A stretch of 64,000 nucleotides of DNA, taken from Acidimicrobiaceae bacterium. GTDB taxonomy: Bacteria; Actinomycetota; Acidimicrobiia; Acidimicrobiales; RAAP-2. Both the position numbers and the translations under genes were made by a program. Location of the stretch: contig PLRX01000065.1 of NCBI GenBank assembly GCA_003164095.1, positions 1-64,000 of the forward strand, written 5' to 3'. A model generated the notes under the pieces. It worked only from the letters and a program-made list of their open reading frames with translations. It was not told where the DNA came from and searched no databases. Positions 23,583 through 32,781 of the stretch are shown here, one piece after another. Position 1 is the stretch's first letter. The number at the start of each line of letters is the position of its first letter.

Positions 23583-25220
23583 TCAGCATCCGTTCGGACG
23601 TGCGACAGGCACCCTGGCGTCCACGGTCGTGCCCCGGCCGATCTTGGACGTGACGCGCAGCCGTCCTCCGACGAGGCGGGCCCGCTCACTCATCCCGGGT
23701 AGGCCCAGCGACTGGTTGTCCCCCCAGAACTGACGTTGCGGATCGAAGCCGGCCCCGTCGTCGGTGACGGACAGGCCGAGCCACCCGTCGCCGAACCGCA
23801 GTGCGACATCCACGCGGTGCGCCGATGCGTGGCGCTCGGCGTTGGTGACGGCCTCCTGGGCGATCCGGAACACGGCGAGCTCCATGGCAGGGGGCAGGCG
23901 GGTGACGGTCCCGTCGATGGTGAACGAGCTCTCGAACCCCTGTCGCTCGGTGGCTTCGGACACGACCTGGTTGATCGACGCAACGAGGCCGAGGTCGTCG
24001 AGCACGGAGGGACGGAGCCCGCGGGCGATCGACCGGAGCTCGGCCACCGTGTCCTCGACCGACGACCGCATCGCTGCCAGCCGCTCGGTGTCGCGGACGC
24101 CGGCAGGGTCTGGACCGGACGGAGGACCGTCGAGCGCGTCGATCTGGCGGCACAGGTGGATGAGCGCCTGCAGCGGGCCGTCGTGGAGCTCCTGGGCGAT
24201 GTGTCGGCGCTCCTCCTCCTGACCGAGGACGACCTGGCCGGCGTAGGCCTTCATCAGATCGTGCCGCCGCGTCTCGGCGGTCACGTCCTCGAAGATGACC
24301 TGCATCCGTCGGTCGGTGCCCGGGGCGCCGACGAGCGTCGAGGTCGGCCGGTAGAGGACCCGCTCACCATCCACCTCGAAGGTGAGCGGGCGCTCCCGTT
24401 CGTCGTCGACCTGGCCCCCGGCAACGTGCACGGCCTCGTCGGCGGAGTCGTCCGGTGTGGATCCAGCGGGACCCGGAGGGACCTCGTGGGGGTCGTCGTC
24501 GAGCAGACGGGTGAGTACCCGTGCCGCGGCTTCGGGCCCGACGACGTCGACCAGGCGACGCTCGACCCCTGACGCGCTTCGTCCACCTGGACCGGGGCCG
24601 ATGGCCGCTGTGCTGAAGACCCGGTCCGCGGCGGCGTTGGACCCGACGACCCGGCCCTCCCCGTCGACGATGAGGATGGGGGAGCGGTTCGACTCGAACA
24701 TGTCCTGGTAGAGGAGCTCGGCGCGCAGACGGGCTGTCTGGGCCGCATCGGCCTGATCCCGGAAGCGTGTCTCCGCCGTCACTCGACTGCCGACGACGAG
24801 CGCGAGGGCCAACAGCACGACGAGCTGGAGCACCTCGCTCCAGAGGGCCGGCATGCGCCCGTGGTCCGCCGCCTCGACCATCCGGGGGATGTCGAGGATC
24901 GCGACCCACCCGACGGTCGCGAGGCCGCCGGCCACGCCGTAGTCGAGTGCGGTGGCGACCACCGGCACGACGAAGATGACGATGGTCGAGACCTCGAGTA
25001 GGACATCGCCGGGGTCGAGGCCGTAGGCGACGGTCACCGCCAGCCTGACGAGAGCGAACGCCAGCACTGCGAGCTCGAGGAGCCAGAAGCGCGAGTCCGA
25101 CCACGGCGTCCTGGCCGACGAGATCCCACGCCGGCGCCGGTCGCGTCCGGTGCCCGCAGGCAAGGGCGTCGTGTTGCGGACCTCCGCTGTGGTCGTGCTC
25201 GCACCCCCGGGAGTCGTCAC
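23583..25220 (-). CDS. NarL-type sensor histidine kinase with PAS domain
   Basis: A 545-residue membrane sensor kinase. Residues about 45-145 form four hydrophobic helices. A PAS-like domain follows (about 165-300, starting LYQDMFESNRSPILIVDGEG). The HisKA_3 dimerisation helix carries the phospho-acceptor His in RRHIAQELHDGPLQALI (about 335), and the HATPase domain has IAQEAVTNAERHASA (N box, about 460) and DDGAGFD (G1). It autophosphorylates and passes phosphate to the response regulator encoded just upstream. The GTG start overlaps that gene's stop (GTGA). The signal sensed is unknown. It lies inside the pilus locus. Confidence 0.9.
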   Translation of the reverse strand: MTTPGGASTTTAEVRNTTPLPAGTGRDRRRRGISSARTPWSDSRFWLLELAVLAFALVRLAVTVAYGLDPGDVLLEVSTIVIFVVPVVATALDYGVAGGLATVGWVAILDIPRMVEAADHGRMPALWSEVLQLVVLLALALVVGSRVTAETRFRDQADAAQTARLRAELLYQDMFESNRSPILIVDGEGRVVGSNAAADRVFSTAAIGPGPGGRSASGVERRLVDVVGPEAAARVLTRLLDDDPHEVPPGPAGSTPDDSADEAVHVAGGQVDDERERPLTFEVDGERVLYRPTSTLVGAPGTDRRMQVIFEDVTAETRRHDLMKAYAGQVVLGQEEERRHIAQELHDGPLQALIHLCRQIDALDGPPSGPDPAGVRDTERLAAMRSSVEDTVAELRSIARGLRPSVLDDLGLVASINQVVSEATERQGFESSFTIDGTVTRLPPAMELAVFRIAQEAVTNAERHASAHRVDVALRFGDGWLGLSVTDDGAGFDPQRQFWGDNQSLGLPGMSERARLVGGRLRVTSKIGRGTTVDARVPVARPNGC

Positions 25221-25936
25221 GGCCCGTCACCAGCCTCCACCGCGATGTCGCCGGCGTCCGGGTCGCGGACGAAGAGCCGGCTCGCAAGTGCGAAGTGGAC
25301 GAGCTCGGTCCGCGACAGGATGTCGAGCTTGTCGAACACGTGGTTGAGGTGTCCCTCGACTGTCCGAGGACTGATGCCCAGCTGGTGAGCGATCGCCTTG
25401 TTCGACATGCCGCGGGCGACGAGCTGCACGACCTCTGACTCCCGGGCCGTGAGGCGCTCGTCAGCCGTCGGTCCACGGTCGACGAGGTCCTTCTCTCCCT
25501 GACCCCGGGGCAGGGCACCCCGGGAGAGGGCACCGGAGCAGGCGTCGCGCAGCGCGGCAACGAGGTCATGGCTCGGCAGGGTCTTGAGCAGGTAGCCCGA
25601 TACACCGGCCGCCATGGCGGCGCGCACGTAGTGCTCGTCGTCGTAGGCGCTCAGGATCACCACCAGCAGGCCGGGATGGTCGTCCACCAGCCGCCCGGCC
25701 AGGTCGATGCCGTTCGATGTCGGCATGCGGATGTCGGTGATGACGAGGTCCGGCTCGGTCGCGGTCACCACGTCACAGGCTTCGTCCGCGTCCGCCGCCT
25801 CACCGACGACCCTGAACCCGTCTGCCTCCTCGAGGATTCCCCGGGTGCCGGCCCGGAGCAATTCGTGGTCGTCGACGATGACCGTCCGGAGCACGGGCCC
25901 CGGCGACAGGGGATCGCTCGGCGCGACGCGGTCCAT
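25217..25936 (-). CDS. NarL/LuxR-family response regulator
   Basis: A 239-residue two-domain regulator. The receiver domain (about 15-135) has the acidic pair DD at 22-23, the phospho-acceptor D68 in LVITDIRMP and the Lys in YLLKTLPS. The C-terminal LuxR helix-turn-helix (about 160-220) reads LTARESEVVQLVARGMSNKA. It should bind DNA as a phospho-dimer. It is first in an operon with the kinase and has a leaderless-type TACCAT box 6 nt before its ATG. Its position among pilus genes suggests, but does not prove, a link to pilus expression. Confidence 0.92.
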   Translation of the reverse strand: MDRVAPSDPLSPGPVLRTVIVDDHELLRAGTRGILEEADGFRVVGEAADADEACDVVTATEPDLVITDIRMPTSNGIDLAGRLVDDHPGLLVVILSAYDDEHYVRAAMAAGVSGYLLKTLPSHDLVAALRDACSGALSRGALPRGQGEKDLVDRGPTADERLTARESEVVQLVARGMSNKAIAHQLGISPRTVEGHLNHVFDKLDILSRTELVHFALASRLFVRDPDAGDIAVEAGDGP

Positions 25937-25942
25937 CAGCCC

Positions 25943-25948
25943 ATGGTA
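25943..25948 (-). promoter_or_regulatory. -10 box TACCAT, leaderless promoter
   Basis: On the minus strand TACCAT, then 6 nt, then the ATG at 25936 of the response regulator. Confidence 0.5.
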
Positions 25949-25954
25949 GGTGGG

Positions 25955-26791
25955 TCAGCCTGCGACCACGAGGGACACGACCATGGCGACGACCATCCCG
26001 GTGACCATCGGGGCAGACGCCACGGGAAGCATCGGCACGGGGGGAGCAGCGGTGTCGGGCCCCGGGGCACCTGCACCGACGCGTCGGCGTCCGACTGCCC
26101 AGAGCACGACGAGGCAGGCGAATGCGGTCAGCATCCACGCCGCACCACCCGCGAGCACCGCCGCACCTGATGACGCACCGATCCCACCCAGCCAGCAGCC
26201 GGTCGCAGGCAACAGCGCCCGACCGTGCCACCGGGGGTCACGGCAGCCCGGGTCCAGCGTTCGCAGCAGCCCGAAGGCAGCGACTCCCACGATGAGTCCG
26301 ACCGATGCCCACGCGGCGACCGGGTCGAGCCTGATCCACAGCGCTGCCACCGCGACGAGCACCGTGCCGATGCCAGCGCCGACCGCCCCCACCGCCAGCG
26401 GCGTCCTGCTCCCTCCGTACTCGATGAGCGCGGCGGCGATCGCCGTGGCGGCCAGGATGCAGTAGCCGGCGGTGAGCGCATTGCCGTGCCATGCCCAGGC
26501 CACCAGGGCGAACGCCACGCCGGTCGCCAGCTCGACGAGCGGGTAGCGGGCCGAGATGGGCTCGTGGCACGTGTGGCACCGTCCGCGCAGGGCCATCCAC
26601 GACACCACGGGCACGTTCTCCCACCAGGACAGTGTCCGGTCGCAGGTGGGACAGAAGGAGCGGGGCGTCGACACCGAGAGTCCCAACGGTGCCCGGTAGA
26701 TGACGACATTGAGGAAGGAGCCGACGAGGAGCCCGAAGATCGCCGCGACCACGATCACGAGTACCTCCACGGCGGACGACGGATCGCTCAT
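25955..26791 (-). CDS. Prepilin-peptidase-like protein without catalytic aspartates
   Basis: A 278-residue integral membrane protein homologous to PilD. The N-terminal half is intact: GLLVGSFLNVVIYRAP (19-35), two zinc C-x2-C pairs (Cys 47/50 and 72/75), NVPVVSWMALRGRC and RYPLVELATG. PilD cuts prepilins with two aspartates. The first, in the usual ID-x6-P, is Glu here (IEYGGSRTP, about 124). The second, in GxGDxK, is Gly (WHGRALLPATGCWLGG, about 188-203; the flanking LL-x-A-x-G-x-WLG still aligns). Cleavage by this protein is therefore doubtful, while the region linked to N-methylation and zinc binding is kept. A true peptidase should exist elsewhere. The ATG 26791 is chosen for the family start. 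Confidence 0.8.
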   Translation of the reverse strand: MSDPSSAVEVLVIVVAAIFGLLVGSFLNVVIYRAPLGLSVSTPRSFCPTCDRTLSWWENVPVVSWMALRGRCHTCHEPISARYPLVELATGVAFALVAWAWHGNALTAGYCILAATAIAAALIEYGGSRTPLAVGAVGAGIGTVLVAVAALWIRLDPVAAWASVGLIVGVAAFGLLRTLDPGCRDPRWHGRALLPATGCWLGGIGASSGAAVLAGGAAWMLTAFACLVVLWAVGRRRVGAGAPGPDTAAPPVPMLPVASAPMVTGMVVAMVVSLVVAG

Positions 26792-27253
26792 GGGGCAGGC
26801 GCTCCGTGTGGGAACGCGGCCGGAAGCGTCTCGTCGGCGGGATGGGTGATGGTGTGTCCCGCCTGGACCCACATGGTGGAACCTCGTCAGCTCGCCGGAT
26901 CAGGTGGGTCACCTTACCGCCGCACCTGGGACGGACCGGATGACCGCAGCCTCGGACGAGCGACACGCAGATCGTTGGGAGGAGCCAACCGCAGTCCATC
27001 GGACCGACGCCGGTCGTTGCGTTCGCACCAGTTCTGCACCCGTGTGGCAACGGGAAACGCGCGTACCCGACCGTACGATTGCATGAAAGGACGTGGGGCC
27101 ACCCATGACCGGCAGGGGTGGGGCGGTTCCTGACCGGATGTGTGTCCGTGGCCGGCGGACCAGGTCGCCCGCTCGGGGCGCCCGATGGGTCAGCTCACCG
27201 TCCGTCGCAGAATCCCGTTCAATCTCTGCCCCGAGTGTGCCGATGGGAGTTCC
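26792..27253. promoter_or_regulatory. Divergent spacer upstream of pilB
   Basis: These 462 bases lie between the PilD-like and pilB start codons. No gene is convincing; the open frames here are short and compositionally odd. A TACGAT box at 27074-27079 could be a -10 for the pilB-pilT-pilC transcript, leaving a leader of about 170 nt. GGGAG at 27245-27249 is the pilB Shine-Dalgarno. Confidence 0.35.
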
Positions 27254-29614
27254 ATGAGCGACGTGGAGGCCACGAGGTACATGGCGAGCGAGCGCGAGAT
27301 CGAGTTCGTCGACCTCGACACCTACGGTGTCGACCCGACCGCGGCAGCCATCCTGCCGGTCGGGATCTCGCGCCGTCACCGCGTCGTGGCCGTGAAGCGG
27401 AAGTTCGGGACTCCGGTCATCGCCACGGCCGATCCTGACGACCTGTTGGCGGTGGACTCCATCCTGGCCTGCCTGGGCAGGGACTTCATCTCGGTGGTGG
27501 CCTCGCCCGAGCAGATCGACCACTACATCGACCTCGCTTTCCGGGAGGGTGGTCCCGTAGCGGCGAGCCCGACATCATTGGGCGACCTCGCCGTCGAGAT
27601 CGGTGAGTCGGACGATGCCTTCGACCAGGCGATCGCCACCGTTGAACATTCAGCGGCAGCCGGCGCCCCGCTGCCCACGCTCGACCTCCCGCCGCCGTCT
27701 GTCGCGACGGTGCCACCGATCGACCCGTCACTGGCAGGACCGATCGTCCCTGGTCCTGCGGGTGACGACCAACTCGCCGATCTGGCACGGGCGCTCGAAC
27801 GGGACGGCGACGGACCTAGTGCCGACGCCACGCCCGACCACGACGCCGCCGATCTGGTAGCCGAGGCCGTGGCCAACTACCAGACCCAGCACCCCACCAC
27901 CGGTCCGACCGATGGTGAGTTGCTGGCCGGGTTCCCCCCGCTGGCGAAGGCGCTCGTGGAAGGTGGCCGCGTGCAGGTGGAGGCCATGAGCCTGGCGCTC
28001 GAGGAGCATCGCCTCACCGGACAGAGCATCGCCCGCATCCTGACCAACCAGAAGCTGGTCACCGAAGCCGACCTCATGTGGGGCATGGCCCAGGAGATGG
28101 GCCTCCAGTTCGTCGACCTCGACACCGTGGGTGTCGACCTGTCGACGGCGAGCACCATCCCCGAGACGACGGCCCGCCACCACAACGTCATCGTCATCGC
28201 CATGGACAACGGCGTCCCCGTAGTGGCGGCCTCCAATCCGACCGACGTGTTCGCCATGGACGACCTGCGGACCATCATCGGCAGCAATTTCATCGTGGTC
28301 GTGGCGACCAGGACGCAGATCACCGCCTACATCAACCGGGTGTTCTCGAGCGGTGATGCAGCCGACATGGCCATGGAGGCCTCGCTCGGCATGGACGGAA
28401 CGATGGCCGAGCCCGGCGTCGACGACATCCAGACCGCCACCGAGACGGCCCCGATCGTGCGGTATGTCAATCTCCTGATCCTCCAGGCCCTGAACGAGCG
28501 CGCCTCGGACATCCACATCGAGCCGACCGCCATGGACCTGCGGATCCGGTACCGGATCGACGGTGTGCTCCATGACGTGTCGACCGGCCCGAAAGCCATC
28601 GCTGCGGCGGTCACCACACGCCTCAAGGTCATGGCCGACATGAACATCGCGGAGCACCGTGTCCCCCAGGACGGCCGCATCTCACTCAACGTCGGGGCCA
28701 AGGGCATCGACCTCCGCATGGCCACACTTCCCACCATCTACGGCGAGAAGATCGTGATGCGGGTGCTCGACAAATCGAGCGTGGTGCTCGGGTTCGCGGA
28801 GCTGGGATTCGACTCCGAGATGCTGAGCAACTACGAGACGCTCTACACGAAGCCATACGGCACGATCCTCGTCAGCGGCCCGACCGGCTCCGGCAAGTCG
28901 ACCACGCTCTACACGACCCTGACCGCGCTGAACTCGCCCGAGAAGAACATCATCACGGTTGAGGACCCGGTCGAGGTCCCGCTGAAGGGCGTCAACCAGG
29001 TCCAGCTCAACGTCAAGGCCGGCCTGAACTTCGCCAGTGCCTTGCGCGCCATCCTGCGCTCCGACCCCGACATCGTCCTGGTGGGCGAGATCCGGGACAA
29101 GGAGACCGCACAGATCGCCATCGAGGCCGCACTGACCGGCCACATGGTCCTCGCCACCCTCCACACCAACAGTGCCGCGGCCACGCCGATGCGCCTTATC
29201 GAGATGGGCATCGAGCCCTTCCTCGTGACCTCGGCGTTGTCCGGCGTGGTGGCCCAGCGCCTCGCCCGGCGGCTGTGCATGCACTGCAAGGTGCCCTACA
29301 CCCCCACGGAAGCGGACATCGCCGCCGCCGGCTGGACCCTCGACGAGGTCGAGGCCGTCGGCGCCCTGGGTCAGGTGCACCGCTCCGTCGGTTGCTCGGC
29401 GTGCTCCCAGACGGGCTACCGGGGACGACTCGCTCTTGCCGAACTGATGCCTATGACCGAGGAGGTCGAGCGCATGATCATCGAAGGAGGCTCGGTGGAG
29501 GACATCCACCGGCTCGCCGTCACCCAGGGCATGGTCGCCCTCCGCCAGGCCGGGCTCCGCAAGGCCATCGACGGGGAGACCACACTCGAGGAAGTCCTGC
29601 GGGTGGTCGCATGA
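27254..29614 (+). CDS. pilB: PilB pilus-extension ATPase
   Basis: A 786-residue ATPase that drives pilus assembly. Two GspE/MshE N-terminal-type domains come first: residues about 10-95 (EIEFVDLDTYGVDPTAAAIL) and 215-360 (MGLQFVDLDTVGVDLSTAST). The first copy lacks the leading helical subdomain. The catalytic part has Walker A GPTGSGKSTTLYTTL (about 541-555), Asp box ITVEDPVEVPLKGVNQVQ, Walker B DIVLVGEIRDKET, a His box LATLHTN and a zinc site with CMHC and CSAC (about 675-717). The ATG 27254 is fixed by GGGAG five bases upstream. It overlaps the following pilT by 4 bp. Confidence 0.93.
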   Translation: MSDVEATRYMASEREIEFVDLDTYGVDPTAAAILPVGISRRHRVVAVKRKFGTPVIATADPDDLLAVDSILACLGRDFISVVASPEQIDHYIDLAFREGGPVAASPTSLGDLAVEIGESDDAFDQAIATVEHSAAAGAPLPTLDLPPPSVATVPPIDPSLAGPIVPGPAGDDQLADLARALERDGDGPSADATPDHDAADLVAEAVANYQTQHPTTGPTDGELLAGFPPLAKALVEGGRVQVEAMSLALEEHRLTGQSIARILTNQKLVTEADLMWGMAQEMGLQFVDLDTVGVDLSTASTIPETTARHHNVIVIAMDNGVPVVAASNPTDVFAMDDLRTIIGSNFIVVVATRTQITAYINRVFSSGDAADMAMEASLGMDGTMAEPGVDDIQTATETAPIVRYVNLLILQALNERASDIHIEPTAMDLRIRYRIDGVLHDVSTGPKAIAAAVTTRLKVMADMNIAEHRVPQDGRISLNVGAKGIDLRMATLPTIYGEKIVMRVLDKSSVVLGFAELGFDSEMLSNYETLYTKPYGTILVSGPTGSGKSTTLYTTLTALNSPEKNIITVEDPVEVPLKGVNQVQLNVKAGLNFASALRAILRSDPDIVLVGEIRDKETAQIAIEAALTGHMVLATLHTNSAAATPMRLIEMGIEPFLVTSALSGVVAQRLARRLCMHCKVPYTPTEADIAAAGWTLDEVEAVGALGQVHRSVGCSACSQTGYRGRLALAELMPMTEEVERMIIEGGSVEDIHRLAVTQGMVALRQAGLRKAIDGETTLEEVLRVVA

Positions 29615-31233
29615 CATCGGTCACGTCGAGCACGCGAAATCAGTGGAACACCCGCCTGGCCGAAGCCCTCGTCGAGGCCGGATACGAGACGGCCGCGGGC
29701 CTGCAGCCCGTGGTCGACCAGGCGACGATGTCGAACCAGTCGCTCGGCTACCTCCTGGTCAGCAGCGGCCGAGCCCTCCCGAGCGTCGTGGTCGGCACGT
29801 TGGCTCAGCTGGCACAGCTGCCAGCGGTCGACCTGTCGGACTTCACCCCGCAGCCCGACGCGACCGCGGCGATGCCCGCCGGGGTCGCGGCCGAGTACGG
29901 CGCCATGGCCCTGCAGATCGACGGTCACGCCCTGGTGGTGGCATTTGCCGAGCCCCCGGAACCCGTGGAAGTCGACGAACTGGCCGGGGTCGTCGGGCAC
30001 CGGATCCACCCGGTCCTGGCCGATCCCGCGGTCATCGCGCGCCACATCGGAACCGATGGATCCACACCACAACCCGCCCCGGAAGGTCCGGCCGAACCGC
30101 GTGACCGTACCGAGGTGCTGGAGGAACTCCTGGAGAAGGGGATCGTGGCCGGTCGCTCGGACGACTCGGTGCCGCTCCACGTCGACGACCTGCTCCGCTA
30201 CGCCGTGTCGGTCGGTGCATCGGATCTGCACCTGACGGCGGCCATGCCGGGCACCATCCGCCTGAACGGAGCGCTGCGCCCGATCGAGGGCTGCCCGCCG
30301 CTCGACAACGAGACCATCCGGGACATGATCTTCGGGATCCTGCCCGGGTCGCAGCGTGAACGGTTCGAGGACGAGAAGGAACTCGACACCTCGCACACCA
30401 TTCCGGGCGTCGGCCGCTTCCGTTTGAACGTCGCGCTCCAGCGGGGGACGATCACCGCGGCCCTCCGGCCGATCCCCCACGAGATGCCGGTCTTCTCGAG
30501 TCTCGGGCTGCCCGACTCGATCCGTGCGTTCACCGACCTGCGGCGCGGCCTGGTACTCGTGACCGGGCCCACCGGTTCCGGCAAGTCGACGACGCTCGCG
30601 TCGCTCATCGACATCATCAACCGGACCAAGCCGCTCCACATCGTCACCGTTGAGGATCCCATCGAGTTCCTGCACGACCACAAGCGGTCGATCATCACCC
30701 AGCGCGAGATCGGCGAGGACACCGACTCGTTCGCCGAGGCCCTCCGCCGGGTGCTGCGCCAGGACCCCGACGTCATCCTGGTCGGCGAGCTCCGCGACCT
30801 CGAGACGATCTCGATGGCCTTGACCGCCGCCGAGACGGGTCACCTGGTCTTCGGCACTCTGCACACCCAGGACGCCCCGCAGACCGTCGACCGGATCATC
30901 GACGTGTTCCCGACCCAGCAGCAGGAGCAGATCCGCGTGATGCTCGCCTCGACACTCGAGGGCGTCGTGACCCAGCAGCTCGTGCCCACTGCCGACGGCA
31001 GCGGCCGTGCGCCCTGTGCCGAGGTGCTCGTCTGCACGTCCGCCGTGCGCAATCTCGTCCGCCAGGCCAAGACCCACCAGATCTATTCGCTGATGCAGGT
31101 GGGCGGCTCGTTCGGGATGCAGACGATGGACCAGGGCCTGGCCGGGATGGTCAAGGCCGGGATCATCTCCGAGTCCATCGCCTACGACAGGTCGTCCAAC
31201 GAGGAAGACCTCCGCAACCACCTGCACCACTGA
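29611..31233 (+). CDS. pilT: PilT retraction ATPase with extra N-terminal domain
   Basis: A 540-residue PilT. Residues 1 to about 150 are an added domain that resembles the MshE/GspE N-terminal fold (VEAGYETAAGLQPVVDQATM, then LAQLPAVDLSDF and a VAFAEPPEPVEVDELAGVVG region). The normal PilT core follows, from about residue 180. Walker A GPTGSGKSTTLASLID (about 320), IVTVEDPIEFLH, Walker B DPDVILVGELRD and LVFGTLHT are intact. The retraction motif AVRNLVRQ is present near residue 480, followed by HQIYSLMQVGG, so this copy looks like the classical retraction motor. ATGA overlap with pilB. PilT is usually about 350-370 residues, so the extension is unusual. Confidence 0.92.
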   Translation: MTSVTSSTRNQWNTRLAEALVEAGYETAAGLQPVVDQATMSNQSLGYLLVSSGRALPSVVVGTLAQLAQLPAVDLSDFTPQPDATAAMPAGVAAEYGAMALQIDGHALVVAFAEPPEPVEVDELAGVVGHRIHPVLADPAVIARHIGTDGSTPQPAPEGPAEPRDRTEVLEELLEKGIVAGRSDDSVPLHVDDLLRYAVSVGASDLHLTAAMPGTIRLNGALRPIEGCPPLDNETIRDMIFGILPGSQRERFEDEKELDTSHTIPGVGRFRLNVALQRGTITAALRPIPHEMPVFSSLGLPDSIRAFTDLRRGLVLVTGPTGSGKSTTLASLIDIINRTKPLHIVTVEDPIEFLHDHKRSIITQREIGEDTDSFAEALRRVLRQDPDVILVGELRDLETISMALTAAETGHLVFGTLHTQDAPQTVDRIIDVFPTQQQEQIRVMLASTLEGVVTQQLVPTADGSGRAPCAEVLVCTSAVRNLVRQAKTHQIYSLMQVGGSFGMQTMDQGLAGMVKAGIISESIAYDRSSNEEDLRNHLHH

Positions 31234-31273
31234 TGGGATCCGTGCGATCCACTGACCGAGGAATCGGGGAACC

Positions 31274-32503
31274 GTGTCACTGACATTCGACTACAAGGTC
31301 CGGGACAAGTCCGGCGATCTCGTCGAGGGGCAGCTCGACGGCGACAGCATGGCCCTCGTGGTCCGGCGTCTGCGCGAGATGGGGTACATGCCCATCTCCG
31401 TGACCCCGAAGTCGGCGGTGAGCCTGAAGACGGAGATCAAGATCCCGGGTGTCACGAACCGGATCAAGTTGCGCGAGATCGCAGTGATGACCCGGCAGTT
31501 GTCGACCATGGTCGATTCGGGACTGTCGGTCGTCCGCTCGCTCGGCATCCTGGCCGCACAGATCGAGAACCCTGAACTCGCCCGCATCCTCAACGACGTC
31601 CGGACCGACCTCGAGCACGGGTCGTCGTTGTCCGTCGCGTGTGCCAAGCACCCGAAGGCCTTCTCCAAGCTCTACTGCACCCTCATCCAGGCCGGTGAGG
31701 TCGGCGGAAACCTGGACGAGGTGCTGACCGGTCTCTCCGACACGATCGAGAAGCAGGCCAACCTCAACAAGACGATCAAGTCGGCGATGACCTACCCGTC
31801 CGTGGTGCTCGGCGTCATGGTGGTGATCTTCTCGGCGATGATCATCTTCATCGTCCCGGTGTTCCAGGGCCTCTTCAAGAGCCTCGGCGGGAAGCTTCCG
31901 CTGCCGACGCAGATCCTCATCGACGTCTCGAACATCATGACGAGCGTCTGGGTCTTCGCTGTCATCGCCGCGGTCGTCGCGATCATCATCGGGATCCGGA
32001 AGTGGATCTCCACCGAGAACGGCCGCAGGATCTGGGACAAGGCCATGCTGAAGCCCCCGATCTTCGGGCAGTTGTTCCACAAGGTGGCGCTGGCCCGGGT
32101 CACGAACACCCTGGGCTCATTGATCAACTCGGGTGTCCCGATCCTCGAGGCCCTCGACATCAGTGCGGAGACCGCAGGGAACGTCACCATCGGCAACGTC
32201 CTGCGAGAGGCCAAGGTCGGCGTGCGCGAAGGGCGGCCGCTGGCGGACCCGTTGCGTGAGCACGAGGACGTCATCCCGGGCCTCATGGTGCAGATGATCG
32301 AGGTCGGCGAGCAGACCGGTGAACTCGACGGCATGCTGAAGAAGGTCGCGTCCTTCTACGACCAGGAGGTCGAGGTGACGGTCAACAACCTGACCGCACT
32401 GCTCGAGCCGCTCCTGACCGTCGTGATGGGCGTCGGTGTCGGCATGATGGTCATCTCGCTGTACCTGCCGATGTTCGACTACATCAAGCTCGTGCACAAC
32501 TGA
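31274..32503 (+). CDS. pilC: PilC pilus platform protein
   Basis: A 409-residue inner-membrane protein that links the ATPases to the growing pilus. It has the duplicated T2SS-F domain: the first with TRQLSTMVDSGLSVVRSLGI (about 75-95) and the second with VTNTLGSLINSGVPILEALD (about 275-295). Three long hydrophobic segments lie near residues 175-198, 220-240 and 375-398. The N-terminal FDYKVRDKSGDLVEGQLDGD is typical. GTG start with GGGGA upstream, 40 bp after pilT on the same strand and probably in the same transcript. Confidence 0.94.
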   Translation: MSLTFDYKVRDKSGDLVEGQLDGDSMALVVRRLREMGYMPISVTPKSAVSLKTEIKIPGVTNRIKLREIAVMTRQLSTMVDSGLSVVRSLGILAAQIENPELARILNDVRTDLEHGSSLSVACAKHPKAFSKLYCTLIQAGEVGGNLDEVLTGLSDTIEKQANLNKTIKSAMTYPSVVLGVMVVIFSAMIIFIVPVFQGLFKSLGGKLPLPTQILIDVSNIMTSVWVFAVIAAVVAIIIGIRKWISTENGRRIWDKAMLKPPIFGQLFHKVALARVTNTLGSLINSGVPILEALDISAETAGNVTIGNVLREAKVGVREGRPLADPLREHEDVIPGLMVQMIEVGEQTGELDGMLKKVASFYDQEVEVTVNNLTALLEPLLTVVMGVGVGMMVISLYLPMFDYIKLVHN

Positions 32504-32781
32504 CCGACCGAAGCCGATGGGGTTGCCCACCTCGATCACCGGCTCTGCATGCCGGTCGGGGTGCAGTCGTGAACCTCAGTCCCGTCACTCAAGTTGGCAT
32601 CACGTCATGTCGATTGAAGCGGCATGAGTTCTGTCAGAAGGGTGGTCGCCGATGGGCCGGCGGGGGAGTGTGCGTCACCTTGGGATGACGTCGAATCGGA
32701 TCGATCCACTCGTCCTCGCGTGCTTGCGTGGTCCGGCCCAGGTGGTTGGCGGGATTCGCCTCCTCTCCTCGTCCCGCGGGT
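32504..32781. promoter_or_regulatory. Spacer between pilC and the broken pilin
   Basis: No gene is seen in 278 bases. It contains CACTCAAGTTG at 32586-32596, an 11-mer repeated at 33683-33693 upstream of pilA, which may be a pilin promoter element. Confidence 0.35.
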
